NCBI RefSeq assembly: GCF_002252565.1
Contig: NZ_NPML01000012.1
Span: 1 to 64,000, forward strand
DNA: 64,000 nt
Reading direction: 5' to 3'
Origin: Petroclostridium xylanilyticum
GTDB lineage: Bacteria; Bacillota; Clostridia; SK-Y3
The notes beneath the pieces were generated by a model. It worked only from the letters and a program-made list of their open reading frames with translations. It had not been told where the DNA came from and searched no databases. The translations under genes and the position numbers were made by a program. This document shows, piece after piece, positions 54,498 to 63,271 of this stretch (positions are counted from its first letter, which is position 1; the number at the start of each line of letters is the position of its first letter).

Positions 54498-57326
54498 ATG
54501 AAATCAAATAAAGTAGTTTTACTATTACTTCTGACTGTATTTTTTGCTTTTAATGTTTTCACGACTGCATTTGCCGGTACAGGCGATATCATTATCTATG
54601 AAAAGATTACCGAAGATATCATTACAAAAGGAGTTACCAGAAAAAATATTGTAAGGTTCACCAATAATGGTTGGCTCAATATCGATGTAATCACTGCAGA
54701 CCTTAACGAAAAATATTTGAATGTAGATTTGTTGACAGATCAGCACGGCATAAACTATCTGGATAACGTCTTAAACATGGCTGAACAAAATAATGCGGTA
54801 GCTGCCATCAATGCAGATTTTTTTCAGAAACTGCGCGGTACAAGCAACAGGGGAAACCCCATCGGGCCCATCGTTAAAAATGGCCAACTGCTGTCCAGCC
54901 CGGCGCAGGAAGAAAAAATGGCTGTAATATCAGTGAACAGCTTTCAAAACATTCTCTTGAATTATTGGGAATCACAAATTACCATTACTGCCCCTAACGG
55001 CAAGACTGCAAAGGTAAAGCATATTAATAAATATGACCCGCTGGATTCCATAGTAATTTATGACCGCAACTGGGGACCCCAATCCCTGGGCTCTTACAAT
55101 AATATTGTAGAAGTGGTTGTTGAAAATAACATCGTAAAAGAAATCAGAAGGGAAAAACCTCCGGTAGATATTCCCCAGAATGGCTATATCATCACCAACC
55201 TTCCGGAGTACGACCCCTTTCTCATTGAAAATTTAAAAGTAGGTGACACAGTAAAACTGGATATTTCAATTAACCCTGACGTTAAAAATCTTGCCATGGC
55301 TGCAGGCGGAGGCACAATCCTGGTTAAGGACGGAAAAGTAGTTCCATTTACCCATGATATTAAAGGGCTGCATCCCCGTAGTGCACTTGGCACTGACGCT
55401 ACCGGCAAAATCCTATATATGGTTACTGTGGATGGACGTCAAATAAAAAGTAAAGGGATGACTCTTGAAGAATTAGCACAGTTGTTGATCAATCTAGGCA
55501 TTAAAAACGCCATTAACCTTGATGGCGGAGGTTCTACCACACTTGTAGCCAAATCCTTGGGTGACAATAAACTTAAGGTGATAAACAACGTTTCAGACGG
55601 TTCCCTCCGGAATGTAATCAATGCAATAGGAATAAAGTCCTCTGCACCAAAAACAAGTATTGGAGGCCTTATCATTGAGACAGCGGATAAAAATGTCTTT
55701 GTAAATACCTCCAGGGCTTTTACCGTGAAGGCGTACGATCAAAACTATAATCCTGTAAGCATCGATATAAATAAAGTTAAGTGGAGTGCAAGTGGTTTAC
55801 AGGGAAAATTTGTAGGAAATGTTTTCTATCCTACCAGTGTCGGCTCCGGTATCATCAAGGCAACATATGAAAATGTCGATGCTACCCATGAACTTAATGT
55901 ATTGAGCTCTCCGGTGTCCATTACGCTCAATACCAAGTATCTTAATATGTCTGCAGGTGATGCTGTAAAACTGTCAATTACGGGTAAAAATCGTTTTGGA
56001 TATGCTGCCTCTATTTCCCTATCCGATGTTAAATGGGATATCCCGGGACAAATAGCGGCTATCTCAAACGATACCATTAAAGCATTAAAAGAAGGTTCCG
56101 GTATTTTAACAGCCACCCTGGGTGAGGTAAATACCCATGCTTCTATTGCTGTCGATTCAGGAGGAGTGGTAGATGGTTTTGAAAAGAACAATGGAAGTTT
56201 TCTGGCTTATCCAGCCTACGTTGAAGGAAATTATAGCCTGTCATCTGAACAGAAAAGAAGCGGAAACTATTCCGGTAAACTTACCTTTGATTTTACATCG
56301 GACCAAACGGAATCCAAAGCGGTGTATTTTAAGCTTAACAATGATGGACTGACCATCAACCCGGGTGTAAGTAAAATAGGACTATGGGTTTACGGCAGCA
56401 GCTATATGAATCACTGGCTGCGTGGAGAAATCCGTGATTCAGCAAACAAACCTTACCGGATCAATTTTACCAGCAAAATCGACTGGGATGGCTGGAAATA
56501 TGTAGAAGCACAGATTCCTGCTGACATTTCACACCCTATAAAATTAACTCGGTTATATGTGGTCCAGGTTGACCCTGAGGTTAAAAATAAAGGTTCCGTT
56601 TATTTCGATGATCTTACTTTCGTTTATGGTGGGGATAAGGCAGTAGCAGTACTGCCCGAAGATAAAAAAATTCCTGATGAGTTAAATAAACCTTCCACAC
56701 TGTTAAAAGGAGATAAAAACTTCCGTTTCTCAGTGTTTGGAAATACGATCAGCAGGAAGACGCTTTTAGAAAATATTATCATGAGTAAAGTAGTTACTAC
56801 CTTTAATAAAAATACCAGTTTATCCGCTTTTGTAGGAAATATTGATACGAAAACCGTTGCCGGACTAAATACACCTACCCTTTTTACCAGTGGTTACTAT
56901 ATGTTTGATTTTAAAGGAAGTACGTTCTTGCATCTGGATAATTCAAATGATGGCTTTAGAAAAACCGATTCAAACCAATGGATATGGTTCAAAAATTCCA
57001 TAGAAAATATTAAGAATAAGAACGTATTTATCTTCCTGCCTAAACCCCTGACTGGTAAGAATGGCTTTACTGATGTGTATGAGGCACAGCTTTTTAAAGA
57101 TATGCTGACAGAGCAGCTTGCTAAAAAAGGCAAGTCGGTCTTTGTTTTCTACAATGATGAGAATACGGCCAGCGATATGGATAGGGGAGTAAGATATATC
57201 AGCACACCTGGCATAAAGGAGGTAGATACTAATAATATTATTAATCTTGTGAAAGATTATAAGTATATCCTGGTTACCGTTAACGGAGATGAAGTAAGCT
57301 ATGAAATTAAGAATTTATTTGAGTAA
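54498..57326 (+). CDS. Secreted phosphodiester glycosidase (NAGPA domain) with Ig-like and sugar-binding modules
   Basis: A 942-residue exported protein: signal peptide at residues 1-27 (KVVLLLLLTVFFAFNVFTTAFAG), then the NAGPA/DUF2233 domain (about 60-385) with AAINADFF, GNPIGPIV, HPRSALGTD and INLDGGGSTT. It continues with Big-type Ig-like repeats (about 390-550), a carbohydrate-binding-like beta-sandwich (about 560-710) and an uncharacterised C-terminal domain. NAGPA-type proteins hydrolyse sugar-phosphodiester bonds and are common near exopolysaccharide genes. It faces away from the other genes of the cluster and ends in a bidirectional terminator. Confidence 0.88.
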   Translation: MKSNKVVLLLLLTVFFAFNVFTTAFAGTGDIIIYEKITEDIITKGVTRKNIVRFTNNGWLNIDVITADLNEKYLNVDLLTDQHGINYLDNVLNMAEQNNAVAAINADFFQKLRGTSNRGNPIGPIVKNGQLLSSPAQEEKMAVISVNSFQNILLNYWESQITITAPNGKTAKVKHINKYDPLDSIVIYDRNWGPQSLGSYNNIVEVVVENNIVKEIRREKPPVDIPQNGYIITNLPEYDPFLIENLKVGDTVKLDISINPDVKNLAMAAGGGTILVKDGKVVPFTHDIKGLHPRSALGTDATGKILYMVTVDGRQIKSKGMTLEELAQLLINLGIKNAINLDGGGSTTLVAKSLGDNKLKVINNVSDGSLRNVINAIGIKSSAPKTSIGGLIIETADKNVFVNTSRAFTVKAYDQNYNPVSIDINKVKWSASGLQGKFVGNVFYPTSVGSGIIKATYENVDATHELNVLSSPVSITLNTKYLNMSAGDAVKLSITGKNRFGYAASISLSDVKWDIPGQIAAISNDTIKALKEGSGILTATLGEVNTHASIAVDSGGVVDGFEKNNGSFLAYPAYVEGNYSLSSEQKRSGNYSGKLTFDFTSDQTESKAVYFKLNNDGLTINPGVSKIGLWVYGSSYMNHWLRGEIRDSANKPYRINFTSKIDWDGWKYVEAQIPADISHPIKLTRLYVVQVDPEVKNKGSVYFDDLTFVYGGDKAVAVLPEDKKIPDELNKPSTLLKGDKNFRFSVFGNTISRKTLLENIIMSKVVTTFNKNTSLSAFVGNIDTKTVAGLNTPTLFTSGYYMFDFKGSTFLHLDNSNDGFRKTDSNQWIWFKNSIENIKNKNVFIFLPKPLTGKNGFTDVYEAQLFKDMLTEQLAKKGKSVFVFYNDENTASDMDRGVRYISTPGIKEVDTNNIINLVKDYKYILVTVNGDEVSYEIKNLFE

Positions 57327-57327
57327 A

Positions 57328-57361
57328 AAGATAGCATGTGCACTCGCACATGCTATCTTTT
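57328..57361. terminator. Bidirectional terminator after the phosphodiester glycosidase
   Basis: AAAGATAGCATGTGC pairs perfectly with GCACATGCTATCTTT around ACT/CGC, with T-runs on both sides; it separates two convergent genes. Confidence 0.9.
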
Positions 57362-57368
57362 TATCCTC

Positions 57369-57869
57369 TCATTGTCCGCCTATTTTCTTTACATCCATTA
57401 CTCTTGTCTCCACTGCAATAAGCCTGGTTTTCAGCTTCAGATCTGAACCTCTTTTAATTTCCCTGGTCCCGTTTGCAAAATACCCATAATCATTTTCTAC
57501 CCCGGGAGTTTCAATGGTTACAATAACAGTATAACGGTCAGGCTTTTCAGCCTCCACATAAGTCCCGTCGGTCTTGACAATATAATCCTTTGCGGGTTGT
57601 ATTTCCTTGCTTATAATTTTCCCCATGGAGTTGCCCGTTTCATCATCAAAAATCGCTGCCCCCTCTTCTATCGCATCTACTGACGCCTTTCGTACATCCT
57701 TTACCTGAACCTGGTACTGAATTGTATCAAATTGAGCAACCGATCTTCCCTTTCTAACCAGAAAGAATTTATAATAGGTACCGCTGACCGCAGCAAGGAT
57801 CAACAGTACTACAACAATATCTACTATGCTAACCTTTCCAAAAATCCTGCCTTTATCATCAATGAACAC
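57369..57869 (-). CDS. DUF4330 family membrane-anchored protein
   Basis: A 166-residue protein with one N-terminal membrane span (SIVDIVVVLLILAAVSGTYY) and an extracytoplasmic beta-rich domain. It is a clear paralogue of the next gene (FIDxKGRxFGxxSxxD at the N-terminus, YTVIVTIE/YDVILTLE later). By that alignment and by AGAGGAGG seven bases upstream I set the start at GTG 57867-57869. DUF4330 proteins occur in polysaccharide clusters of Firmicutes and Cyanobacteria; their function is unknown to me. Confidence 0.78.
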   Translation of the reverse strand: MFIDDKGRIFGKVSIVDIVVVLLILAAVSGTYYKFFLVRKGRSVAQFDTIQYQVQVKDVRKASVDAIEEGAAIFDDETGNSMGKIISKEIQPAKDYIVKTDGTYVEAEKPDRYTVIVTIETPGVENDYGYFANGTREIKRGSDLKLKTRLIAVETRVMDVKKIGGQ

Positions 57870-57883
57870 TGAAATTCCTCCTC

Positions 57884-58381
57884 TCACTGCTGTTCATATC
57901 TTATTCCTATAATAAAAGATGCACCGGCATATCCCTTGCCTTTTACATACAATCTTTGTCCTACTTTGATCTCTACACCTTCTGCCAATATGCTGTCAGG
58001 AGTAACGGCTCCATTTGCTTCTAAGGTTAAAATAACATCATATGCATTAGGAATTTCCACTTTTTCAAATTTACCTTTTTCTAAATTCTTGGTTACATCA
58101 GTTGCCGGCAAGACCTGTTTTTTTACTACCTTGCCTAAGTAGTTGCCTTTTATGCTTTCACGTATTTCGTCTCCAACTTTGATGACATCCGCAAATTCCT
58201 TAGTCTGAGCCTTTATTTCAACATCATACTGCACTTTTCTACTTAACTCTTCACCTGGTCCACTTTTTGCAAAGTATTTTATATAAATCCCAGCAGCTGC
58301 TGAAAAAATGACCAGTACAATAAGCAAATCAATAAGGCTGATCATGCCAAATAGTCTACCTTTACTATCAATAAAAGACAT
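57884..58381 (-). CDS. DUF4330 family membrane-anchored protein, paralogue
   Basis: A 165-residue protein: MSFIDSKGRLFGMISLIDLL start, one membrane span (residues 15-35), then a soluble domain with YDVEIKAQTKEFADVI, IKVGDEIRES and GVEIKVGQRLYVKGKG. The strong AGGAGG is eight bases before the ATG. It lies 14 bp upstream of its paralogue, so this is a tandem duplication that has diverged. The genes follow a glycosyltransferase, suggesting a surface-glycan accessory function. Confidence 0.8.
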   Translation of the reverse strand: MSFIDSKGRLFGMISLIDLLIVLVIFSAAAGIYIKYFAKSGPGEELSRKVQYDVEIKAQTKEFADVIKVGDEIRESIKGNYLGKVVKKQVLPATDVTKNLEKGKFEKVEIPNAYDVILTLEANGAVTPDSILAEGVEIKVGQRLYVKGKGYAGASFIIGIRYEQQ

Positions 58382-58392
58382 ATATTTTCCTC

Positions 58393-59496
58393 CTAATTCA
58401 TAATAAGTTCTTCATAGGTTTTTTCAATTTTTTTTGTCATGGCCTGCGCTGTAAAGTGTTCTTCCATAAATTTTTTTCCTCTCATTCCCATCTGTTCCCT
58501 CAGCTTATCATCTTCGACCAGTTTTAATATCGCCTCTGCTAACTTGGGAACATCTTTAACCGGTACCAGCAGGCCATTCTGCCCATCCAAAACCACCTCA
58601 GGATTTCCCCCTGTATTGGTTGCTATACACGGTTTTCCTACGCTCATTCCTTCTATTAATGAAAGGCATAAGGCCTCTGAGAGAGACGAAATCACATTAA
58701 TATCTATAATGTTCATTATTTTACCTACATCTTGAATGTGTCCTGTAAAAATTACTTTTTCTTCAAGCCCCAGGCTTTTTACCTGTTTTTTCAATTCTTC
58801 CTCCCTTGACCCCGTACCCACAATAAGAAATTTTGCTCTTTTATTCTTATCAACCACTAAATGAGCTGCTTCTATAAAATAGCAGTGCCCTTTTATTTCC
58901 TCCAACCGTGCTACAATTCCTACTACAACATCGTCAGGCTTAATATTCCATTTCGCCCTTATCTTTTCCCTTTCAGTGAGAGGAATTATGTCCAGCTTTT
59001 CTACCCCATTGTGTATTACTGTAATCCTATGCTCCGGAATTCCGGAGGCAATCAAATTTTCTTTTGCCGCCTGGGCAACGGCAATAATTTTATGGCTCAA
59101 CAGCGTATTAACTGCTGCAATGATATCTCTTTTTACACCTTTTTCTATATCCTGATCTATACAGTGCTTGGTGTGAATAATAGCTTTCACCCCTGCCATC
59201 CTGGCTGCTATTCTTGCCGAGAGGCTGGCATGAGTATGGACAACCTGGGTCCTTTCTCTTTTAACAATTTTATACAAAGCCTTAATAGATTGTATATCAA
59301 AAGACCGGTCAGCCATCCCCGGAACTTCAAATGATTCTATTTTAAGTTCTTCAATTTTACTTTTTAATAAACTTCCTTGAGGTAAAACAACTTTCACTAA
59401 AAACTTTTCCCTGTCAACATATTTCAAAAAATTAAGCAGCCACCTGCCTGCCCCGCCAATATTTGTATCACTTAGCACATGAATGACCTTTATCAT
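58393..59496 (-). CDS. Glycosyltransferase (GT4 family)
   Basis: A GT-B transferase of 367 residues with IGGAGRWLLNFLKY (acceptor loop), HTHASLSARIAARM (about 90), HNGVEKLD (about 160), IVARLEEIKGH (about 190) and the donor-site SLSEALCLSLIEGMSVGKP (about 280, E-x7-E). The start ATG 59494-59496 follows GAGGTG; a TTG five codons upstream overlaps it. It is 11 bp upstream of the DUF4330 pair on the same strand, so all three should be cotranscribed. Confidence 0.88.
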   Translation of the reverse strand: MIKVIHVLSDTNIGGAGRWLLNFLKYVDREKFLVKVVLPQGSLLKSKIEELKIESFEVPGMADRSFDIQSIKALYKIVKRERTQVVHTHASLSARIAARMAGVKAIIHTKHCIDQDIEKGVKRDIIAAVNTLLSHKIIAVAQAAKENLIASGIPEHRITVIHNGVEKLDIIPLTEREKIRAKWNIKPDDVVVGIVARLEEIKGHCYFIEAAHLVVDKNKRAKFLIVGTGSREEELKKQVKSLGLEEKVIFTGHIQDVGKIMNIIDINVISSLSEALCLSLIEGMSVGKPCIATNTGGNPEVVLDGQNGLLVPVKDVPKLAEAILKLVEDDKLREQMGMRGKKFMEEHFTAQAMTKKIEKTYEELIMN

Positions 59497-59549
59497 TATT
59501 TTACACCTCAAACTCTTTAAAAACTAAGCAGTATACTGCAACACTATTC

Positions 59550-59590
59550 TCACTGTAAATCGTGAACCGTGAACTGTGAACTATTTACTG
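59550..59590. repeat. GTGAACTGTGAAC repeat (family copy 5) fused to the polymerase 3' end
   Basis: CTGTAAATCGTGAACCGTGAACTGTG... supplies the final codons and the stop of the polymerase. Only one arm is clear; the other may be degraded in 59512-59549. Confidence 0.65.
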
Positions 59591-60902
59591 CCAATTTATG
59601 CGCAGTCATACCCAAGGATATCACAATCCAAAACGTCAGCATCACACGGTAATTATACCATATATTATCTACCAGTCCCTGGAATAGGTATCCGGCTAAT
59701 CCTGCACAAAGGGCAATCATTATGGTGGAGAGAAACTGGTCCTTTGTCCTCCAATAGGATGACAGTATACTTTTGTAAAACATAAAAAGAAGCAATAAAA
59801 ATGATATAAATCCTACAATACCTGTCTCCACCAGCAGCTGAATGTATATATTATGCGCATGTAGTGCAAAGGCCGCTCCGGATAACGCATATCTTGGATA
59901 TATCTTAATAAAAGCATCGCTGCCCAATCCTATCCCTGATGGCCAGTAATCTTTTACAATTTTTAGTGAGCCAAGCCATACTGAAAGTCGATACGCTGAT
60001 GAAGAATCCTTGAGATTTCCTATACTTGTAAATCGGTTAATGATGGTTGCGGGTAAAGCAAAAGGCAGCATAAGCGCACCTACAATGCCCAGTGTCACAA
60101 GCCTCTTATCTCTTAACACTGCAAATATGCCTAATGCCAGCATCAGCCCCAGCCATGAACCTCTGGAGTATGTAAAGATAAGACATACTCCCATAATAAT
60201 GGCAATACCGCCGAAAATTAAACGATAAAACCAACCTTTTTTTGCCCACATTAATGCAATAGAAATAGGGATTAATAGCACCAAATACTCACCCAGCACA
60301 TTAGGGTTGTCAAAGCTGGAGTAAACCCTTGCTTTTATATTTTTGAACATCTCTTTGTCAATCCAGGACTGGGTAGTAGGTCCCCCTGCATAATACTGAT
60401 AAATTCCATATAATCCGACAATAAAACCTGCAAAAACAAACAGCACAATTAAGGCATTAAGCTGTGCGGAATTTTTTATGGTATTTACAAATATCATATA
60501 AAACAGCAAAAAAGAAACGTAGACCAATGCAATAAAAACACTGCTCCTGGGTGCGAAAGATGTTATGCTGCTATATACAATCATTCCGCCAAACAAAACC
60601 ATAGGCAGGTCCAGGGGCGTATTTTTTAAAGTATAATTCTTGTTTAATAGTAATTTGATAACAAAAGAAAAAAGACTTAGTATTATCAATCCGACCAGCT
60701 GCATTGTTTGCAAAAAAGGAGTTAAAACAACAACCAGAAATACTCCTATTTCTACCTTCCATAAGATGCAAACTGCTACTGCCAGGCCCCCGGCCACCTT
60801 TATGAAAGATGTAATGGGAAGCATAAAGCCCAAGACGCCTAATACCATACCGATAAATACAGCAGTGATTTCAATTTTATTTTTATTTACAGCCTGTATC
60901 AT
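59550..60902 (-). CDS. O-antigen ligase/polymerase-like membrane protein
   Basis: A 450-residue protein with about 11 membrane spans, of the WaaL/Wzy-C superfamily. The long extracytoplasmic loop with the conserved YRLSVWLGSLKIVKDYWPSG and HAHNIYIQLLVETGI (about residue 355) is intact. It joins or polymerises lipid-linked sugar units at the outer face. The last residues NSSQFTVHDLQ are encoded by a GTGAAC intergenic repeat, the same tail as on ArgD, so the original C-terminus ended near KLAV. It overlaps nothing and follows a 186-residue gene by 3 bp. Confidence 0.85.
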   Translation of the reverse strand: MIQAVNKNKIEITAVFIGMVLGVLGFMLPITSFIKVAGGLAVAVCILWKVEIGVFLVVVLTPFLQTMQLVGLIILSLFSFVIKLLLNKNYTLKNTPLDLPMVLFGGMIVYSSITSFAPRSSVFIALVYVSFLLFYMIFVNTIKNSAQLNALIVLFVFAGFIVGLYGIYQYYAGGPTTQSWIDKEMFKNIKARVYSSFDNPNVLGEYLVLLIPISIALMWAKKGWFYRLIFGGIAIIMGVCLIFTYSRGSWLGLMLALGIFAVLRDKRLVTLGIVGALMLPFALPATIINRFTSIGNLKDSSSAYRLSVWLGSLKIVKDYWPSGIGLGSDAFIKIYPRYALSGAAFALHAHNIYIQLLVETGIVGFISFLLLLFMFYKSILSSYWRTKDQFLSTIMIALCAGLAGYLFQGLVDNIWYNYRVMLTFWIVISLGMTAHKLAVNSSQFTVHDLQ

Positions 60903-60905
60903 ATT

Positions 60906-61466
60906 TCATCCCACCTGATTTCTAAAAAAACTACCTATCAACTGTGCTAAGCTACTTCCTGAATACAAAGCTTTTAATGGCTTATCAATGAGTATAAGAA
61001 TCAAAGATACAACAAGTAGTAATACCCTTAGCATGATAGATTTTAAATCATTTACTCTTAACAGTATCCATAATATTCCTTCGGTCAGTGAAAACGCCAG
61101 CAGCATCAGTCCATAAACTTTTGTACTGAAAGCGAAAACATTGCTTAAAAATTCAGCCAGAGAATTTAAAACAATACTGCCCCTTATGCCATCGCCTAAA
61201 GGTTTCGCCCATTTGTTTGACAGATACCTGATGATTGCCAAAGGTAAGGTAACTACCTTATGCATAAAACTGCTTGTCCACCACTTTCGTTCCCTTTCAC
61301 TTTTGAGAAAAAAACGTATCAACGCGCTGTTTTGCAATGCCTGTGAAAAAAATTGTGGCATAGAAGCAAATATATCATGCACTCTACTGTATTGATAATA
61401 TCTGCTCCACTTATTAAAAACTACTCGAAAAAATCGAAAAAATAAACTTTCCTGCAATCTATTCAC
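60906..61466 (-). CDS. Hypothetical membrane protein in the glycan cluster
   Basis: A 186-residue protein with two or three hydrophobic segments in the second half (VYGLMLLAFSLTEGILW and LRVLLLVVSLILILID). A basic, aromatic N-terminal half precedes them (FFRFFRVVFNKWSRYYQYSR). The start is GTG 61464-61466, which overlaps the murJ stop codon (GTGTGA arrangement), so translation is coupled to murJ. It is 3 bp before the polymerase gene. No family is recognised; it probably helps polymer assembly or export. Confidence 0.65.
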   Translation of the reverse strand: MNRLQESLFFRFFRVVFNKWSRYYQYSRVHDIFASMPQFFSQALQNSALIRFFLKSERERKWWTSSFMHKVVTLPLAIIRYLSNKWAKPLGDGIRGSIVLNSLAEFLSNVFAFSTKVYGLMLLAFSLTEGILWILLRVNDLKSIMLRVLLLVVSLILILIDKPLKALYSGSSLAQLIGSFFRNQVG

Positions 61467-63025
61467 ACCCTTTTAAATCTATCTCTAATTATGTCCAGAG
61501 CAATTTTAGCTTCTTTAACACCCAAAATAAGCGTTAATACTGCATACACCAGCATTCCTACCAAACCTGTAAGGCTTAGATTCAGTATTTGCTTTAGTAG
61601 TGTATTATCTCCCAATATGCTGCCTGCAAATCTATGGGTTGCCGCCGCTATTACACCCATAATAAGCGAAGCAGCAGCAATTTTCCCTAAATCGTAGAAT
61701 ACCAGGGAATTAATGATACCCCCAACTCTTTTATTGATGAAAGCAGCTAAGGTAATAGAAATTGTGATAGCAGCAATGGACGCTGCCAAAGCCAGCCCCC
61801 CGATTCCCATATACTGCACCAGTATAAAACTTAACACAATATTTAATGTGATGCCTGCTACACCGATTTTCATAGGGGTAGAAGCATCGTGTAAAGCATA
61901 AAAAGCTTTATTCATAATTTCCTGAATCCCAAAACCTACCATCCCCAGTGAATAGTACAGCAACGCCGTAGAAGTCAATTGGGTAGAAAGTGAGTCAAAA
62001 GCACCCCTCTCATAAATGAACCGAACCATGGCGGTTCTTAAAATAATAAAGCCAACCATTAAGGGAAAAATGAAATATATGACTGCTCTAAGGGCAGTAT
62101 TTAATGTTTTTGCAAACTCTTCTTTATTATTCGCGGCGTTCATTCTGGAAAGGGAAGGAAAAATCACATTCCCGAGGGCATAGGTAAAGACGCCTATAAC
62201 AATAATATAAGTTCTATTCGCATAATCCAAAGCCGCCACTGCCTCCCCCCGGTTCAGATAGGAAGCCAATCGGATATTCACCATTGCATTAATAGGCTGG
62301 ACCCATGTACTAATGAGAATAGGAATAATGAGCATCGATACTCTTTTTATCCCTTCACTGGTAAAGCTAATAACCGGCCGGTAAGAATACCCCTTTTTTA
62401 TAAGAAAAGGTATCTGCACAATTACCTGTGCAAGCCAGGCAAACAGCATTGTTAGTGCTAAGCCAAATATCCCAAAATGCTTAACCAGGAAAAGAAAATA
62501 AAAAATAACAATCCCATTGGATATCAAACTAATGGCAGCAGGAACATTAAACTCGTTAAAAGATTGCAATATTCCTACAAACGCATAGGCAATACCCGTA
62601 AAAATAATCATGGGAAACAAAATCTGAACCAATTGCACTGTTAAAGCATATGTTTTTTCATCCAGCCCGGCCGCAATAATATTTACCCATTGCCTGGAAA
62701 ATATGATTCCAATTAAAGTTATAAAACTGGATACCAATATAATGATATTTAAAAATTGGTTTGAAAACTCAACCGCCGCATCCTTATCTCCACGCTCCAG
62801 GTATTGATTAAAAACCGGAATAAAAGTGGAAGAAATAGCAGCCCCCAGCCCCAGGTCAAAAAACAGAAGAGGGATGCGGCTGGCAGTTAAAAAAGCCACC
62901 GCTTCCATGCCTGTCCCATATTGGCCTGCCAGAAGGATATCTCTCACCATTCCAAGAATTTTAGCTGCAAGTGTCGCAAAAATCATAAAGCTGACGGTTC
63001 TGACAGTATTTTTTGTTGTTAACAT
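61463..63025 (-). CDS. murJ: Lipid II flippase MurJ (MviN family)
   Basis: A 520-residue MOP-superfamily flippase with 14 membrane spans. The family segments LGMVRDILLAGQYGTG (about residue 24), FFDLGLGAAISSTFIPVFNQ (about 55), IPILISTWVQPINAM (about 233) and YALHDASTPMKIG (about 370) are present. It flips lipid-linked sugars across the membrane. Its place directly upstream of a polymerase suggests either the cell-wall flippase or a MurJ-like exporter for the local glycan. AGGGGAG precedes the ATG. Confidence 0.93.
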   Translation of the reverse strand: MLTTKNTVRTVSFMIFATLAAKILGMVRDILLAGQYGTGMEAVAFLTASRIPLLFFDLGLGAAISSTFIPVFNQYLERGDKDAAVEFSNQFLNIIILVSSFITLIGIIFSRQWVNIIAAGLDEKTYALTVQLVQILFPMIIFTGIAYAFVGILQSFNEFNVPAAISLISNGIVIFYFLFLVKHFGIFGLALTMLFAWLAQVIVQIPFLIKKGYSYRPVISFTSEGIKRVSMLIIPILISTWVQPINAMVNIRLASYLNRGEAVAALDYANRTYIIVIGVFTYALGNVIFPSLSRMNAANNKEEFAKTLNTALRAVIYFIFPLMVGFIILRTAMVRFIYERGAFDSLSTQLTSTALLYYSLGMVGFGIQEIMNKAFYALHDASTPMKIGVAGITLNIVLSFILVQYMGIGGLALAASIAAITISITLAAFINKRVGGIINSLVFYDLGKIAAASLIMGVIAAATHRFAGSILGDNTLLKQILNLSLTGLVGMLVYAVLTLILGVKEAKIALDIIRDRFKRV

Positions 63026-63090
63026 AACTCCCCTGCTCTACTATATATTATATTATATATAAGTTTAATCAAAAGTTAATACTATAGACT

Positions 63091-63145
63091 ATATCGGACT
63101 TTTTCAGTGGTTTCGAACCGTCCCCATGTCATGCTCCTGAACGAT
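63091..63145. repeat. ACTTTTTCAGTGGTTTCGAACCGTCCCC repeat
   Basis: Contains TTCGAACCGTCCCC and GCTCCTGAACGATTC, matching pieces of the repeat near 7905-8020 in inverted order and the fragment at 51706-51735. Confidence 0.55.
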
Positions 63146-63271
63146 TCTGTAAAATCTTTAATGCAACATATATATCATTTTATAAATAATATTTTTTTCA
63201 TCCCTTAACACCCTTAATATTATATACATAAATTTCTTTATTTTCAACATTACAGACTAGAGGAATTCGTT

